Of a DNA stretch of 64,000 nucleotides, positions 9,118 through 18,104 are shown in pieces. Source of the stretch: Lachnospiraceae bacterium (GTDB taxonomy: Bacteria > Bacillota > Clostridia > Lachnospirales > Lachnospiraceae). The stretch is taken from contig CAJTFL010000002.1 in NCBI GenBank assembly GCA_910575565.1, positions 356,477-420,476 on the forward strand, written 5' to 3'. The position numbers were made by a program, and so were the translations under genes. A model generated the notes under the pieces. The model made no database searches and was not told the origin of the DNA. It saw only the letters and a program-made list of their open reading frames with translations. Within the stretch, counting starts at the first letter, position 1. Every line of letters starts with the position of its first letter.

Positions 9118-9302
9118 CCATTAACCCTCGCACAAGCGCGGCACTTAGCAAACCCTTCAAATCGGCCCGGCACTTAGCACACAGCCCGAAAAATAAAACA
9201 GGAGCGGCACAAAATCCAACGTTTTGCAAACAGCTGGCAGCATCTTTTAACTATCCAATCCATGCCATCCCTTGCAGAACCAGGCCTTTTGTGACCGTTC
9301 CT
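9118..9302. repeat. Dispersed intergenic repeat, copy 2
   Basis: 9181-9302 matches 2481-2600, including CAGCTGGCAGCATCTTTT and CTATCCAATCCATGCCAT. The 5' part (TAACCCTCGCACAAGCGCGG, CGGCACTTAGCA) resembles the hairpin repeats at 22763 and 39865. It lies between the convergent ends of the ManD-type gene and the VanX-like gene, so here it is plainly intergenic, which supports reading copy 1 as an intruder at the end of a gene. Confidence 0.75.
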
Positions 9303-9314
9303 TTCCTAGATCCA

Positions 9315-10223
9315 TCACTCCGCCATCCCCAAAGAACTGCTCACCGGAAAAGTAAAATACGTATTCGGGTAAGGCTCTCCTTCTAAGGTAAAATGCCACC
9401 ACTCTGTAGACAAGGGGCGGAAGCCGTGATCCATCATCACCTTCCTTAACCGTTTCCGGTTCCCTGCCTGTTCCGCCGTCAGATCCCCTTGGTAATCCGG
9501 GTGGGAGCGCTGGCCGAAATAGTCAAAGGTTCCTCCCATATCCACTTCCTTTCCCGTCTTCATATCAAACAAGGTTAAATCCACCGTGCTCCCCCTGCTG
9601 TGGCCGGACTTCCTGCCGATATAGCCCTGATCGAACAGGCGGCTTTTATCCACCTCCGGGTAAAAATACGCTTTCATCCGGGTATCGCCCTCATCCTCCG
9701 CCCACCGGGCAAAATGATCCACCGCCGCCTGGGGGCGGTAAGCGTCATATACCTTAAGGCGGTAGCCCATGGCTTTAACCTCATCACTGACTTCCTTTAA
9801 GGCCGATGCCGCCTCCTTAGTCAGTATAGCGCAGGGCTCCTCATACCCGTCAATGCGCTCCCCCACGAAATTATAGGTAGAATAATAACGGATTTCCTGG
9901 ATTACATCCGGCACGGCATCGGCTAACAGCACGAAGCCTGAAGGTTCCCTCTGGGATCCCCCATTTTCCCTTCCCACGCTTTTTGCGGCAGAAACCCCAT
10001 TCCCTGCCGTAACCATCTCCACCGGCCTGGCTTTAATCTCTGCCGTTTCCGTCTGCTCGGCCTTAATCCCTGCCGTTTCCGTCTGCTCGGCCTTAATCCC
10101 TGCCGTTTCCGTCTGCTCGGCCTTAATCCCTGCCGTTTCCGTCTGCCTGGCACAGCCTGCGGCCAGCAAAAAGGCAAGCATTATACCGGCCAGGACTCCA
10201 GCCAGGCTTGTTTTCCTCTTCAC
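9315..10223 (-). CDS. VanX-like D-Ala-D-Ala dipeptidase lipoprotein
   Basis: 302 residues. The zinc dipeptidase core of peptidase family M15D is visible: SGHSRGSTVDLTLFD (the SxHxxGxxxD zinc site) and EWWHF with the third zinc ligand and catalytic Glu. A signal peptide with lipobox (LLAAGC) is followed by an unusual linker of 10-residue repeats (QTETAGIKAE). AAAGGAG sits eight bases ahead of GTG 10223, which I prefer to the upstream ATG 10250. It probably trims D-Ala-D-Ala outside the membrane in wall turnover. No vanH or vanA neighbours are present, so a resistance role is not implied. Confidence 0.88.
   Translation of the reverse strand: MKRKTSLAGVLAGIMLAFLLAAGCARQTETAGIKAEQTETAGIKAEQTETAGIKAEQTETAEIKARPVEMVTAGNGVSAAKSVGRENGGSQREPSGFVLLADAVPDVIQEIRYYSTYNFVGERIDGYEEPCAILTKEAASALKEVSDEVKAMGYRLKVYDAYRPQAAVDHFARWAEDEGDTRMKAYFYPEVDKSRLFDQGYIGRKSGHSRGSTVDLTLFDMKTGKEVDMGGTFDYFGQRSHPDYQGDLTAEQAGNRKRLRKVMMDHGFRPLSTEWWHFTLEGEPYPNTYFTFPVSSSLGMAE
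10021..10150 (-). repeat. 30-bp coding tandem repeat in the VanX-like gene
   Basis: Three perfect 30-bp units (10051-10080, 10081-10110, 10111-10140), a degenerate fourth at 10021-10050 and a partial to 10150. Each unit encodes ten residues of the linker between lipid anchor and catalytic domain, so copy-number change would keep the frame and only alter tether length. Confidence 0.92.
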
Positions 10224-10477
10224 CCTTTTCTCTCCTTTCCGGTTTTCCATGGCGCAGACCGCCGCCTAACCACTGTGGCATCCCCATGGATCCTCCATGA
10301 GATTTACGTTTATATTTTAACAATAATTCTTGTTATTGTTTTTGTCAACTACTATTTTTCCGGCATTAAGTTCAACTTATGCATTTTCACTAAAATCCAC
10401 CAAATATTTTTGCCATTTCGCGTATAGCCAAAAAATTTTTTCAATGTTATCATAAATAAAAGAAAATAAATTGCTTT

Positions 10478-10582
10478 ATCTTATCCATGATGTATATTTC
10501 GGGAATCGGCCCGAAGTTTCTACCAACTGCCGTAAGAGTTGACTACATGACTATGGTTTCATGCAGCCGGCTCTTTTTTTGC
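10478..10582 (+). promoter_or_regulatory. Purine (guanine) riboswitch with overlapping terminator
   Basis: The aptamer has the conserved purine-riboswitch parts in order: J1/2 TATATTT, P2 (CGGG/CCCG), AAGTTTCTACC, P3 (CAACT, loop GCCGTAAG, AGTTG) and GACTA. The specificity base in GACTA is C, which predicts guanine or hypoxanthine rather than adenine. A long hairpin from GAGTTG through CATGA to TCATG...GGCTC ends in seven T (10572-10580). It reuses the 3' strands of P3 and P1, so ligand binding should prevent the terminator. It lies directly ahead of guanine deaminase. Confidence 0.9.
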
Positions 10583-10636
10583 GGCTTTATCGGAAACTGG
10601 CAAACCATCAAGGACACGAAAATGGAGGACAAACAA

Positions 10637-11935
10637 ATGCATACAAATACAAACTCGTGGATTTTAAAAGGAATGATCTGCTACAGCAAATCAAAAGAAG
10701 AACTGTCGGTAATGGAAAATGGATACCTGGTATGCTGCCAGGGAATTTGCCAGGGGGTTTTCCCCTCCATCCCGGAGGAATTTAAGTCCCTTCCCCTGAC
10801 CGATTACCAGGATGCCTTAATTTTCCCCGGCATGACGGATCTCCATCTCCACGCTCCCCAGTATCCCTTCTGCGGCCTGGGGATGGATCTGGAGCTGTTA
10901 GAATGGCTGGAAAATCACACCTTCCCTGAGGAAAGCCGCTACTGCTCCCTGGACTACGCCCGCCAGGCCTACGGGATTTTCACCGAGGATTTAAAGGCAA
11001 GCCCCACCACAAGGGCGGTAATCTTTTCCACCATCCACAGCCCCGCCACCAAGCTTTTGATGGATTTGCTGGAAGATACCGGGCTGGCAACTTACGTGGG
11101 CAAAGTAAACATGGATCAAAACTGCCCCGATTTTTTACGGGAAGCGGATGCCCATGCCGCACTGGAAGATACCCGTCAGTGGCTTAAAGACACCATGAAT
11201 GCCTACCGGCACACCAAGCCCATCCTCACTCCCCGCTTCGCCCCCACCTGCAGCGCCGCCCTGATGGAAGGCCTGGGCAAGCTGCAAAGGGAATACGGCC
11301 TTCCCGTCCAGTCCCACCTTTCCGAAAACCTGTCAGAGACTGCCTGGGTAAAGGAGCTTTTCCCCTGGTCTTCCTTCTACGGGGATGTTTACGATCGCTT
11401 TGGACTGTTTGGCTCCGGCAAGGGAAACAACGCCCCTGCGGTGATGGCCCACTGCGTCCACTCACCCAGGGAAGAAGTCCTGCGGATGAAGGAAAAGGGA
11501 GTATTCGTGGCTCACTGCCCCCAGTCCAATACTAATCTTTCTTCCGGGATTGCCCCCATCCGCAGCTACCTGGAGGAAGGTCTTTTTATCGGCCTGGGGA
11601 CGGATCTTGCCGGAGGGACAAACCTGTCCATGTTCCGCTGCATCACCGACGCAATCGCCGTATCCAAGCTTTACTGGCGGTTAGTGGATCAGTCCGCAAA
11701 GCCCCTTACCCTGGAAGAAGGCTTCTACCTTGCCACCATAGGGGGCGGATCCTTTTTCGGCAAGGTCGGGAGCTTTGAAAAGGGCTATGAGGCAGACGTA
11801 CTGGTTGCCGACGATTCCCTGATCCCCCGGCCCCAGGGCCAAAGCATCCAGAACCGGCTTGCCCGGTTTATTTACCTGTCCCAGGAGAAAGGAAAGCTAA
11901 TCGGGAAGTATGTGGCCGGGAGGAAGATCTTCTAA
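10637..11935 (+). CDS. guaD: Guanine deaminase
   Basis: 432 residues of the metal-dependent amidohydrolase superfamily, converting guanine to xanthine and ammonia. The metal site HLHAPQYPFCG is the guanine deaminase hallmark. PVQSHLSEN, MAHCVHSPREE and GLGTDLAGG carry the remaining metal and catalytic residues. ATG 10637 with TGGAGG upstream is the start; the frame is open further up but into the riboswitch. Control by guanine fits a catabolic gene. Confidence 0.93.
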   Translation: MHTNTNSWILKGMICYSKSKEELSVMENGYLVCCQGICQGVFPSIPEEFKSLPLTDYQDALIFPGMTDLHLHAPQYPFCGLGMDLELLEWLENHTFPEESRYCSLDYARQAYGIFTEDLKASPTTRAVIFSTIHSPATKLLMDLLEDTGLATYVGKVNMDQNCPDFLREADAHAALEDTRQWLKDTMNAYRHTKPILTPRFAPTCSAALMEGLGKLQREYGLPVQSHLSENLSETAWVKELFPWSSFYGDVYDRFGLFGSGKGNNAPAVMAHCVHSPREEVLRMKEKGVFVAHCPQSNTNLSSGIAPIRSYLEEGLFIGLGTDLAGGTNLSMFRCITDAIAVSKLYWRLVDQSAKPLTLEEGFYLATIGGGSFFGKVGSFEKGYEADVLVADDSLIPRPQGQSIQNRLARFIYLSQEKGKLIGKYVAGRKIF

Positions 11936-12065
11936 ATATGCCCCTGGCAAAGCCCCGCTATGCCAGCAATCCTGCTGCCAGCAGCAAAGCATCAAGCTTT
12001 TTCCACACATTTTTCACAATACTCACACACGGCTTTAAAAAAAGTAATCCCATCCTATGAAATGA

Positions 12066-12087
12066 AAAGGGGGCTTTCGCCCCCTTT
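12066..12087. terminator. Bidirectional terminator between guaD and the YczE-like gene
   Basis: Perfect 9-bp arms AAAGGGGGC / GCCCCCTTT around TTTC, between two convergent genes. The flanking A and T runs are short, so efficiency is uncertain. Confidence 0.65.
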
Positions 12088-12120
12088 CCCAAAGCTTGCC
12101 GCAAATCCGCCAGCCTTCCG

Positions 12121-12759
12121 TCATCTGTCCAGCTTATGCCCGTACAAAAAAGGCTCCGACAGGTTCGTGTTAAACCACTGCACCACCGGCCCCATGAATA
12201 AGGCGGTGATCACCGTCCCCGCGCCAATGGTCACATGGCAGATGAAGCCGGTAAGGACGCAGATGGAGTCGCTGATGATCCTGCATACCCTGAATGCCAG
12301 CAGCTTATACTTATACGCGGCAATCAGGGACCATGCATCATAAGCCGACACCCCCAAATCCGCCGTAAAGTACACCGACGCGCCCAGGCAGGTTCCGAAA
12401 ATCCCAAAGAGCATCATCCCAATCCTGGCAGCCATCCCCGGTGCAGGGAAAAAGCCGTCCAGCAGATTTTTCATAAAGTCTGCGGCCATCCCCGTGAAAA
12501 ACAAATTGATCAGCGTGGCAATGCCGATGTAATGCCGCTCCACAAAAAACACACCTACTAACAGCGTGCCGGTGACGATCAGGTAAAACACGCTGTAGGT
12601 AGAATGAAAAATATTGGCTATCCCTGTCACGAAACAGGTAAAAGGATCCGCCCCCAGGTTTGCCTTCTGGAAAGCGCCTATACAAAATCCGGTGATAATT
12701 ACCCCGAAAAAGGACATGGCAATCCGTTTCCACATCGGTGCGTTTTCTTTCTTGTCCAT
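12121..12759 (-). CDS. YczE/YitT-like integral membrane protein
   Basis: 212 residues with five or six hydrophobic segments (FFGVIITGFCIGAFQKANLG, VFYLIVTGTLLVGVFFV, GMMLFGIFGTCLGASVYF). GADPFTCFVTG and LGVSAYDAWS are typical of the YczE/YyaS/YitT membrane family, whose molecular role is unknown. GGAGG five bases before ATG 12759 favours that start over ATG 12771, which has only one base of spacing. It lies downstream of the GH36 gene on the same strand and may be cotranscribed. Confidence 0.75.
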   Translation of the reverse strand: MDKKENAPMWKRIAMSFFGVIITGFCIGAFQKANLGADPFTCFVTGIANIFHSTYSVFYLIVTGTLLVGVFFVERHYIGIATLINLFFTGMAADFMKNLLDGFFPAPGMAARIGMMLFGIFGTCLGASVYFTADLGVSAYDAWSLIAAYKYKLLAFRVCRIISDSICVLTGFICHVTIGAGTVITALFMGPVVQWFNTNLSEPFLYGHKLDR

Positions 12760-12780
12760 AACTTCCTCCATCCCTCCAAA

Positions 12781-12872
12781 CCCTGCTTTTTCGCATTAAA
12801 CACTGTAAGCCCCCTGCTTTTTTCGCATTAAACACTGCAGGAAACCCTACTCTTTCGCATTAAGCACCACAA
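12781..12872 (-). repeat. Tandem copies of the GH36 gene's 3' end
   Basis: Three imperfect 31-33-bp units share TTAATGCGAAA on the minus strand. The first unit is the last codons and stop of the GH36 gene. The next two follow the stop as non-coding copies. Slippage or unequal exchange at the gene end is the simplest explanation. Confidence 0.8.
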
Positions 12873-15081
12873 GCCTTGACCAGAAATCGGAGCATGGCTC
12901 CATATCCGCAGGAACCTCCCCTGCCGACGCGTCCGTAGTCACCATGCCGATGTTCATCAGCTCGCTTCCGAAAAAGCAGCCGCTATCCTTGCCCTCTTCC
13001 GTCATCTGGTACACCGTGCCCTCATCCAGGCCCTTTAGCTGAAGCCTGCGGAACTCCCGGTTCACGTCATTTAAGGTCTTAAAGTAAGCCACTATGGCCT
13101 GCTTCTTATCCTCCGACACGACCATCCAGGCGGTAAAGTTTCCCTCAAAGGGGCTTAACAGCCGGTAGAAGTTCCCGGTATGGATCAGCTTCCGGTACTT
13201 TTTCACAAAGCGGATCTGCTCTTTCACGATTTCCCGCTCTTCCTTCGACAGCCTTGCCAGATCCAGCTCATACCCAAAAGCGCCAAAGGCCGCCACATTC
13301 CCCCTGGTCTTTAAGGGCGTTACCCGGTTAAGCTGATGGTTCGGCGTGATGGACACATGGGCTCCCATGGAGCTTACGGGATAAGCATAGGAAGTGCCGT
13401 ACTGGATTTTCTGCCGCTCCAGGCCGTCGGTATCGTCACTGGTCCAGCACTGGGGCGCATAGTAAAGCAGGCCTGGATCAAACCGCCCGCCGCCGCTTGC
13501 GCAGGACTCGAACAGGATCTGTGGGAATTCCCGGTTCAGCCGATCGTACAGATCGTAAAGCCCTAAAATATACCGGTGGAAAATCTCCCCCTGATGCTTG
13601 GCCCCGAAGCCCTCAGAAAAGCATTCCGTAATATTCCGGTTCATATCCCACTTAACATAGGAAATCTTCGATTCCCTAAGAATCTTCGCCACCAGCCCGT
13701 AAATGTAATCCACAACTTCCTTCCGGGAGAAATCCAGCACATACTGCTTCCGCCCGTGGGAAGCGTGCCTTCCCGGGGTATGGATGATCCAGTCAGGATG
13801 GCTGCGGTACAGCTCGCTGTCCTTATTCACCATCTCCAGCTCAAACCACAGGCCAAACTTTAAGCCCAGGGCTTCGACCTTCTCAGAAAGGCCTTTGATC
13901 CCTTCCGGAAGCCGACCCATATTCGGCCACCAGTCCCCAAGCCCACTGGTTTCCGTGCACCGGGTGCTAAACCATCCGTCATCTAAGACGAACAGCTCTA
14001 CCCCATCCTCTTTCGCGTTTTTCGCGATCTCTATCAGCTTTTCTTCCGTAAAATCAAAATAGGTGGCTTCCCAGTTATTTAATAGAACCGGGCGCTCCCG
14101 ATCCCTCCAGTACCCCCTGGCCAGCCTGGTGCGGTACAGCCTGTGGAAGGCCTGGCTCATGCCGTTCATGCCCTCTGTGGAATACACCATGACCCCTTCC
14201 GGCGTCTGGAATTCCTCCCCTGGCTTTAAGCACCAGGAAAACCCTAAGGGATGGATGCCCATCATCACCCGCGTAACCTTGTACGTATCCACCTCTGCCT
14301 GAGCCAGGAAATTCCCGCTGTAAACCAGGGAAAAGCCCATAACCTCGCCCTGGAACTCATCCGCCGTAGGCCGCTTTAGCATCACAAAGGGATTGTGGTG
14401 GTGGCTGGATGCCCCCCTTACGCTGCCTACCGACTGGATGCCCTGCTGCAGCGCCCTGGTTTTCACATAGCGCTCCCTGCCCCAGGCCCCGGAAAACTGT
14501 ATCCACTCATACTCATCATCCGGCAGATCCAGGGAAAAGCTCATGGCGCTGGTAAGCTGGTATTCCTCTTTCCCCTTATTTTCAAAGCGGACGCTCCTGG
14601 CAATGGCATTCTCCCTCTGGAAAATGGTGTACAGCAAGGTCATTTCCACCTGGAGAAGGTCATCCCGCAGCAAAAGCTCCAGGGTATCCGCCTCATCCCC
14701 CGACTCCGTATAGGTGGCCGGAAGCCCTTTAAGCTGCGGCTTTCCCGGATAAATCTTATGGGAAACGTACCGGAAATCGGTGATCCGGCTGCCGTTTGGC
14801 TGGACAATCTCCAGGGCAGGCATTCGGTAGTCCGTGGTTCCATATGCCGGGTATTCCTGCTTCAAATGCTCCAGGGTAAAGGAGTACTCATCGTCAAACA
14901 CATACGAGGTGACGGGGCGGTAACGATTTTCCATCAGGTAATCGTAATTCTCCTTATTCGGAATCCTTTTCCCGAAATAAAGCTGGCCCATCTGGCCGTT
15001 GCGCATCACCTTCATCAGGTAGCTGATGCGGTCATTATAAAGATGAAATTCCTTGCTTCCTTCATTAAAAATAATTCCCAT
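12847..15081 (-). CDS. Alpha-galactosidase, glycoside hydrolase family 36
   Basis: 744 residues, the usual length of clostridial GH36 enzymes. It releases alpha-linked galactose from melibiose, raffinose and stachyose. The N-terminal beta-sandwich is followed by the barrel: VLDDGWFSTR, GLWFELEMVN, the nucleophile Asp in YVKWDMNR, ESCASGGGRFDPG, and the acid/base Asp in TSDDTD. No signal peptide, so it is intracellular. Ribosome-binding site AGGAGGAAGAT precedes ATG 15081. No galactoside transporter is adjacent. Confidence 0.95.
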   Translation of the reverse strand: MGIIFNEGSKEFHLYNDRISYLMKVMRNGQMGQLYFGKRIPNKENYDYLMENRYRPVTSYVFDDEYSFTLEHLKQEYPAYGTTDYRMPALEIVQPNGSRITDFRYVSHKIYPGKPQLKGLPATYTESGDEADTLELLLRDDLLQVEMTLLYTIFQRENAIARSVRFENKGKEEYQLTSAMSFSLDLPDDEYEWIQFSGAWGRERYVKTRALQQGIQSVGSVRGASSHHHNPFVMLKRPTADEFQGEVMGFSLVYSGNFLAQAEVDTYKVTRVMMGIHPLGFSWCLKPGEEFQTPEGVMVYSTEGMNGMSQAFHRLYRTRLARGYWRDRERPVLLNNWEATYFDFTEEKLIEIAKNAKEDGVELFVLDDGWFSTRCTETSGLGDWWPNMGRLPEGIKGLSEKVEALGLKFGLWFELEMVNKDSELYRSHPDWIIHTPGRHASHGRKQYVLDFSRKEVVDYIYGLVAKILRESKISYVKWDMNRNITECFSEGFGAKHQGEIFHRYILGLYDLYDRLNREFPQILFESCASGGGRFDPGLLYYAPQCWTSDDTDGLERQKIQYGTSYAYPVSSMGAHVSITPNHQLNRVTPLKTRGNVAAFGAFGYELDLARLSKEEREIVKEQIRFVKKYRKLIHTGNFYRLLSPFEGNFTAWMVVSEDKKQAIVAYFKTLNDVNREFRRLQLKGLDEGTVYQMTEEGKDSGCFFGSELMNIGMVTTDASAGEVPADMEPCSDFWSRLVVLNAKE

Positions 15082-15148
15082 AATCTTCCTCCTGCGCTGC
15101 TTTGCGGGGCGCTTCCCCGGCCTGCTGCTGTCACTTGATAGCCTTATT

Positions 15149-16486
15149 TTACCGTGTTTTTTTATTCCTGCCAGTAAAAAATGATGAAAAAAATTGTCCT
15201 TTTGTTAGATATTTTAGCCCCATTACAGAAACCAGAAATTCCGTAACCGGGCAGGACAGCCAAATCCCGTCCATCCCCAAGGCGAAAGAAAGAAGGAGAG
15301 CCATTGGAATGATGATCAAAAATCCTCTGGACAGGGAAACCGCCTGAGCCGGGAGAGCCTGCTCCACAGCCGCAAAGTAGGCGGAAAGCACAACATTTGC
15401 CCCGGCAAAGGGCATTGCGGTAAAGTACAGCTTAAGCCCGCCTTCAGCAATCTGCTGCAGATCCATGCTGTGCCCGCTGTTAAATATCCCTACAATACCC
15501 TCTGCCCAGATGAAAAACACCAGGTAAATCATGCCGGAAAGCGCCAGAGCCGTAACCGCCCCATAAGCCAGCGCCTTTTTCCCGCCAGAGCCGTCCCCCT
15601 GCCCGTAAGCCCGGCTGATGATAGGCTGCGACCCCTGGGCAATCCCAGCATAAACCGAGGCAACCACTAAAGATAAATTAGCTACAACGCCGTAAGCCGC
15701 CACGCCTATATTCCCCTTAAGGCGGAGAATCAGCAGATTAAACACAATCATCACAAGCCCGGAAGCCACCTCCGTAATCAGGTAAGGCAGGCCAAGGGCT
15801 GCCGCCGCCAGCTCCGGGGAAAAGGAAAGCTTCCCCATACGGATATGGCTTTTACCCGATGTCCAGTGCCTGGACAAAATTCCCATCCCAATAACCGGGG
15901 CAAAGCCGGTAGCTAAAACCGCGCCAAGGATCCCCATGCCCATCGGAAAAATCAAGAGATAGTCAAAAAGGATATTGGCCAAGCTTCCGGCCAGCATAGC
16001 TGCCATGGAAAGCTTCGGGCTGCCATCGTTCCGGACAAAGCAAATCAGGATCTCATTCATGATAAAGGCAGGGGAAAACAGCAGGATAACCTGCAAATAC
16101 GTTTTCGTCATGCCAAATACCTCCCCATCCGCCTTTAAAAGGCGGGCAATCGGCTCCGCCAAAAAAAGCCCCGCTGCCATAAATGCCGCCGCAAACCCCG
16201 CGGCAAGGGAAAGCATGGCCCAAAAGCATCGGTTTGCCTGCCGGCATTGCCCTTGTCCCATAAAAATCGAATACTTTGTGGCTCCCCCCATGCCAAGCAT
16301 CAGCCCGATGCCATGGACAAAGCTGTAAATCGGGATCGCCAGGTTTAAGGCCGCCAGCCCCTCTGCCCCCACTCCCTTGGACACAAAAAAGGTATCCGCC
16401 AGGATATAGCAGGATAGGCCGAGCATTCCGCAGATATTTAAGGCAACGTATTGGGAAAATTCGCAAAAAAGCGTTTTTGGCTTCAT
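15149..16486 (-). CDS. MATE-family cation-coupled exporter
   Basis: 445 residues with about twelve membrane segments in two homologous halves, an arrangement of the MATE family that expels drugs or metabolites using a Na+ or H+ gradient. LADTFFVSKGVGAEGLAALN and GIAQGSQPIISRAYGQGD are characteristic. AGGAGG seven bases before ATG 16486 sets the start. A large inverted repeat with T-run lies just upstream (16551-16624). The substrate cannot be told. Confidence 0.88.
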   Translation of the reverse strand: MKPKTLFCEFSQYVALNICGMLGLSCYILADTFFVSKGVGAEGLAALNLAIPIYSFVHGIGLMLGMGGATKYSIFMGQGQCRQANRCFWAMLSLAAGFAAAFMAAGLFLAEPIARLLKADGEVFGMTKTYLQVILLFSPAFIMNEILICFVRNDGSPKLSMAAMLAGSLANILFDYLLIFPMGMGILGAVLATGFAPVIGMGILSRHWTSGKSHIRMGKLSFSPELAAAALGLPYLITEVASGLVMIVFNLLILRLKGNIGVAAYGVVANLSLVVASVYAGIAQGSQPIISRAYGQGDGSGGKKALAYGAVTALALSGMIYLVFFIWAEGIVGIFNSGHSMDLQQIAEGGLKLYFTAMPFAGANVVLSAYFAAVEQALPAQAVSLSRGFLIIIPMALLLSFALGMDGIWLSCPVTEFLVSVMGLKYLTKGQFFSSFFTGRNKKTR

Positions 16487-16550
16487 CAAACCGCCTCCTA
16501 ATAAAATTTAGATCTGTGCCGGGCGCGTCCGTTCATTGCCGTTCCCGCCA

Positions 16551-16624
16551 TAAAAAAGCGCCAAATTTCCTATCTTCCTGCATAATCCCTTATGCAATGA
16601 CCTAATGATAGAAAATTTGACGCT
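16551..16624 (-). terminator. Large stem-loop with T-run between the two MATE genes
   Basis: Arms AGCGCCAAATTTCCTATC (16557-16574) and GATAGAAAATTTGACGCT (16607-16624) pair with two mismatches, enclosing a smaller GCATAA/TTATGC stem. On the minus strand the structure ends in CTTTTTTAT, so it can terminate transcripts from the 16752..18083 gene before the next MATE gene. A role as an attenuator for the downstream gene is also possible. Confidence 0.75.
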
Positions 16625-16751
16625 TAATCCCTCTACCCGGTGGCAAAGGGCGCGCTAATCCATGATTCAATCCCCGGCTGTAAAGACAGCATACCGGATT
16701 AACCTTTTTTTGTCAAGGAGCAATGGAAAAACGCCCTTGCAAAACGCCCCT

Positions 16752-18083
16752 TTAATACCCATACTTTTCCCGGTATTTCCAAAACATAAAAATTGACATG
16801 GCAAGAGCCATAAGCTCCGCCGCAGGCGTTGCCAGCCAGATCCCATTCACCCCTAAAATTATGGGCAGGGCAATCATGGTAATCAGCATAAACACAAACG
16901 ACCGTGAAAATGCAAGGAGAGCCGATACCATTCCGTTAGACAATGCGGTAAACATCCCGCTGGCAAAAATATTAAAGCCGATAAACAAAAGGGCAACGGT
17001 GCATACCCTGTTCCCGGCTACTGCCAGACCGTGCACCGGGTTATCCGGGCGGGCAAAGACGGATACTAAGGGTCTGGTCAGCAGGAAGGAAGCGGCAACT
17101 GTCACCAGGGAAATCCCGCCGATTGCCTTTAAGCTTATCCCCACCAGCTTTTTTAGCTTCCCCTGGTTCTGTTCCCCGTAGTAATAGCTGATCATGGGGG
17201 CAACGCCGTAAGAATACCCGGTATAAAGGGAGCTGGCAAACATCAGCACATACATGATGATTGTCACCGCCGCAACCCCATCCTCTCCCACGTAATGGAG
17301 CATCGTCCAGTTAAACATCATGGTAATGATCCCGGTGACAAGGGCGGTAGCCATCTCCGAGCATCCGTTTGCGGCTGCACTTGCCAAAACCTTAAAGCGG
17401 AATGCCGGTTTCCGAAAATGCAGAAGGCTTTTCCTCCTGCTAAATACAAAAAGACCCACAACTGCCGTCACCGAATATCCAAGGCCCGTCGCCACGGCCG
17501 CGCCGCCAATCCCCGTGCCGAGCCTAGCGATAAACACGTAATCCAGCACCATATTCAGGATGCCCCCTGCCACGGAACAGGCCAGGGAAAGCTTTGCCTT
17601 CTCGCTGGCAATCATATAAAGGGTAAAATTATTCATCAGCAGGATGGGCACGGTAAACACTAAATACCGGCTTAAATATTCCACGCAGTACCCTTCCACC
17701 GCTGCCGAAAGGTTCATCCCGGCAAAAATGCGGCCCATAGCCAAATACCCCGCCCCGCACATCACTATCCCAACGGCCACATTCACTAAGATCAGAAAGG
17801 TAAAATCCTCCTTCGCCTCCTCTTCCTTCTGCTCCCCCATCTTCCTCATAATCACCGCGCTGCCGCCGGTGGCAAGCATGGTGGAAACCGCCGTAACCAG
17901 CTGGATCAGCGGAGCCGTCAGGTTAATGGCAGAAAGGGCATCCGTGCCAATAAGATTTGAAACAAACAAGCCGTCCACCATGGTATAAACCGACATAAAC
18001 ACCGTCATCGCTATCGTGGGCACGGCAAAGCTCAGAATATTCCCCAGCGTTACCGGCTTCTCATATCCGTTTTTGTTTTCCAT
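16752..18083 (-). CDS. MATE-family cation-coupled exporter under MerR control
   Basis: 443 residues, about twelve membrane segments (TIAMTVFMSVYTMVDGLFVS, MLATGGSAVIMRKMGEQ, GVAPMISYYYGEQ). GGAGG upstream of ATG 18083 is the best start. It is divergent from the BmrR-like regulator at 18602, and a MerR-type promoter at 18328-18358 points at it. The roughly 240-nt leader is largely a tandem repeat. Together this looks like inducible multidrug export. Confidence 0.9.
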   Translation of the reverse strand: MENKNGYEKPVTLGNILSFAVPTIAMTVFMSVYTMVDGLFVSNLIGTDALSAINLTAPLIQLVTAVSTMLATGGSAVIMRKMGEQKEEEAKEDFTFLILVNVAVGIVMCGAGYLAMGRIFAGMNLSAAVEGYCVEYLSRYLVFTVPILLMNNFTLYMIASEKAKLSLACSVAGGILNMVLDYVFIARLGTGIGGAAVATGLGYSVTAVVGLFVFSRRKSLLHFRKPAFRFKVLASAAANGCSEMATALVTGIITMMFNWTMLHYVGEDGVAAVTIIMYVLMFASSLYTGYSYGVAPMISYYYGEQNQGKLKKLVGISLKAIGGISLVTVAASFLLTRPLVSVFARPDNPVHGLAVAGNRVCTVALLFIGFNIFASGMFTALSNGMVSALLAFSRSFVFMLITMIALPIILGVNGIWLATPAAELMALAMSIFMFWKYREKYGY

Positions 18084-18104
18084 AAATTTTTCCTCCATTC
18101 CATC

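Noticed and set aside
9315..10223. Vancomycin resistance function
   Set aside because: Only the VanX-like gene is present; no vanH, ligase or VanRS genes nearby, so wall turnover is the simpler role.
10487..10636. N-terminal extension of guanine deaminase
   Set aside because: It lies in the riboswitch aptamer and terminator; the real start at 10637 has TGGAGG upstream.
14395..15138. 247-codon frame opposite the GH36 gene
   Set aside because: Antisense shadow in a GC-rich gene; the GH36 reading has all catalytic motifs.
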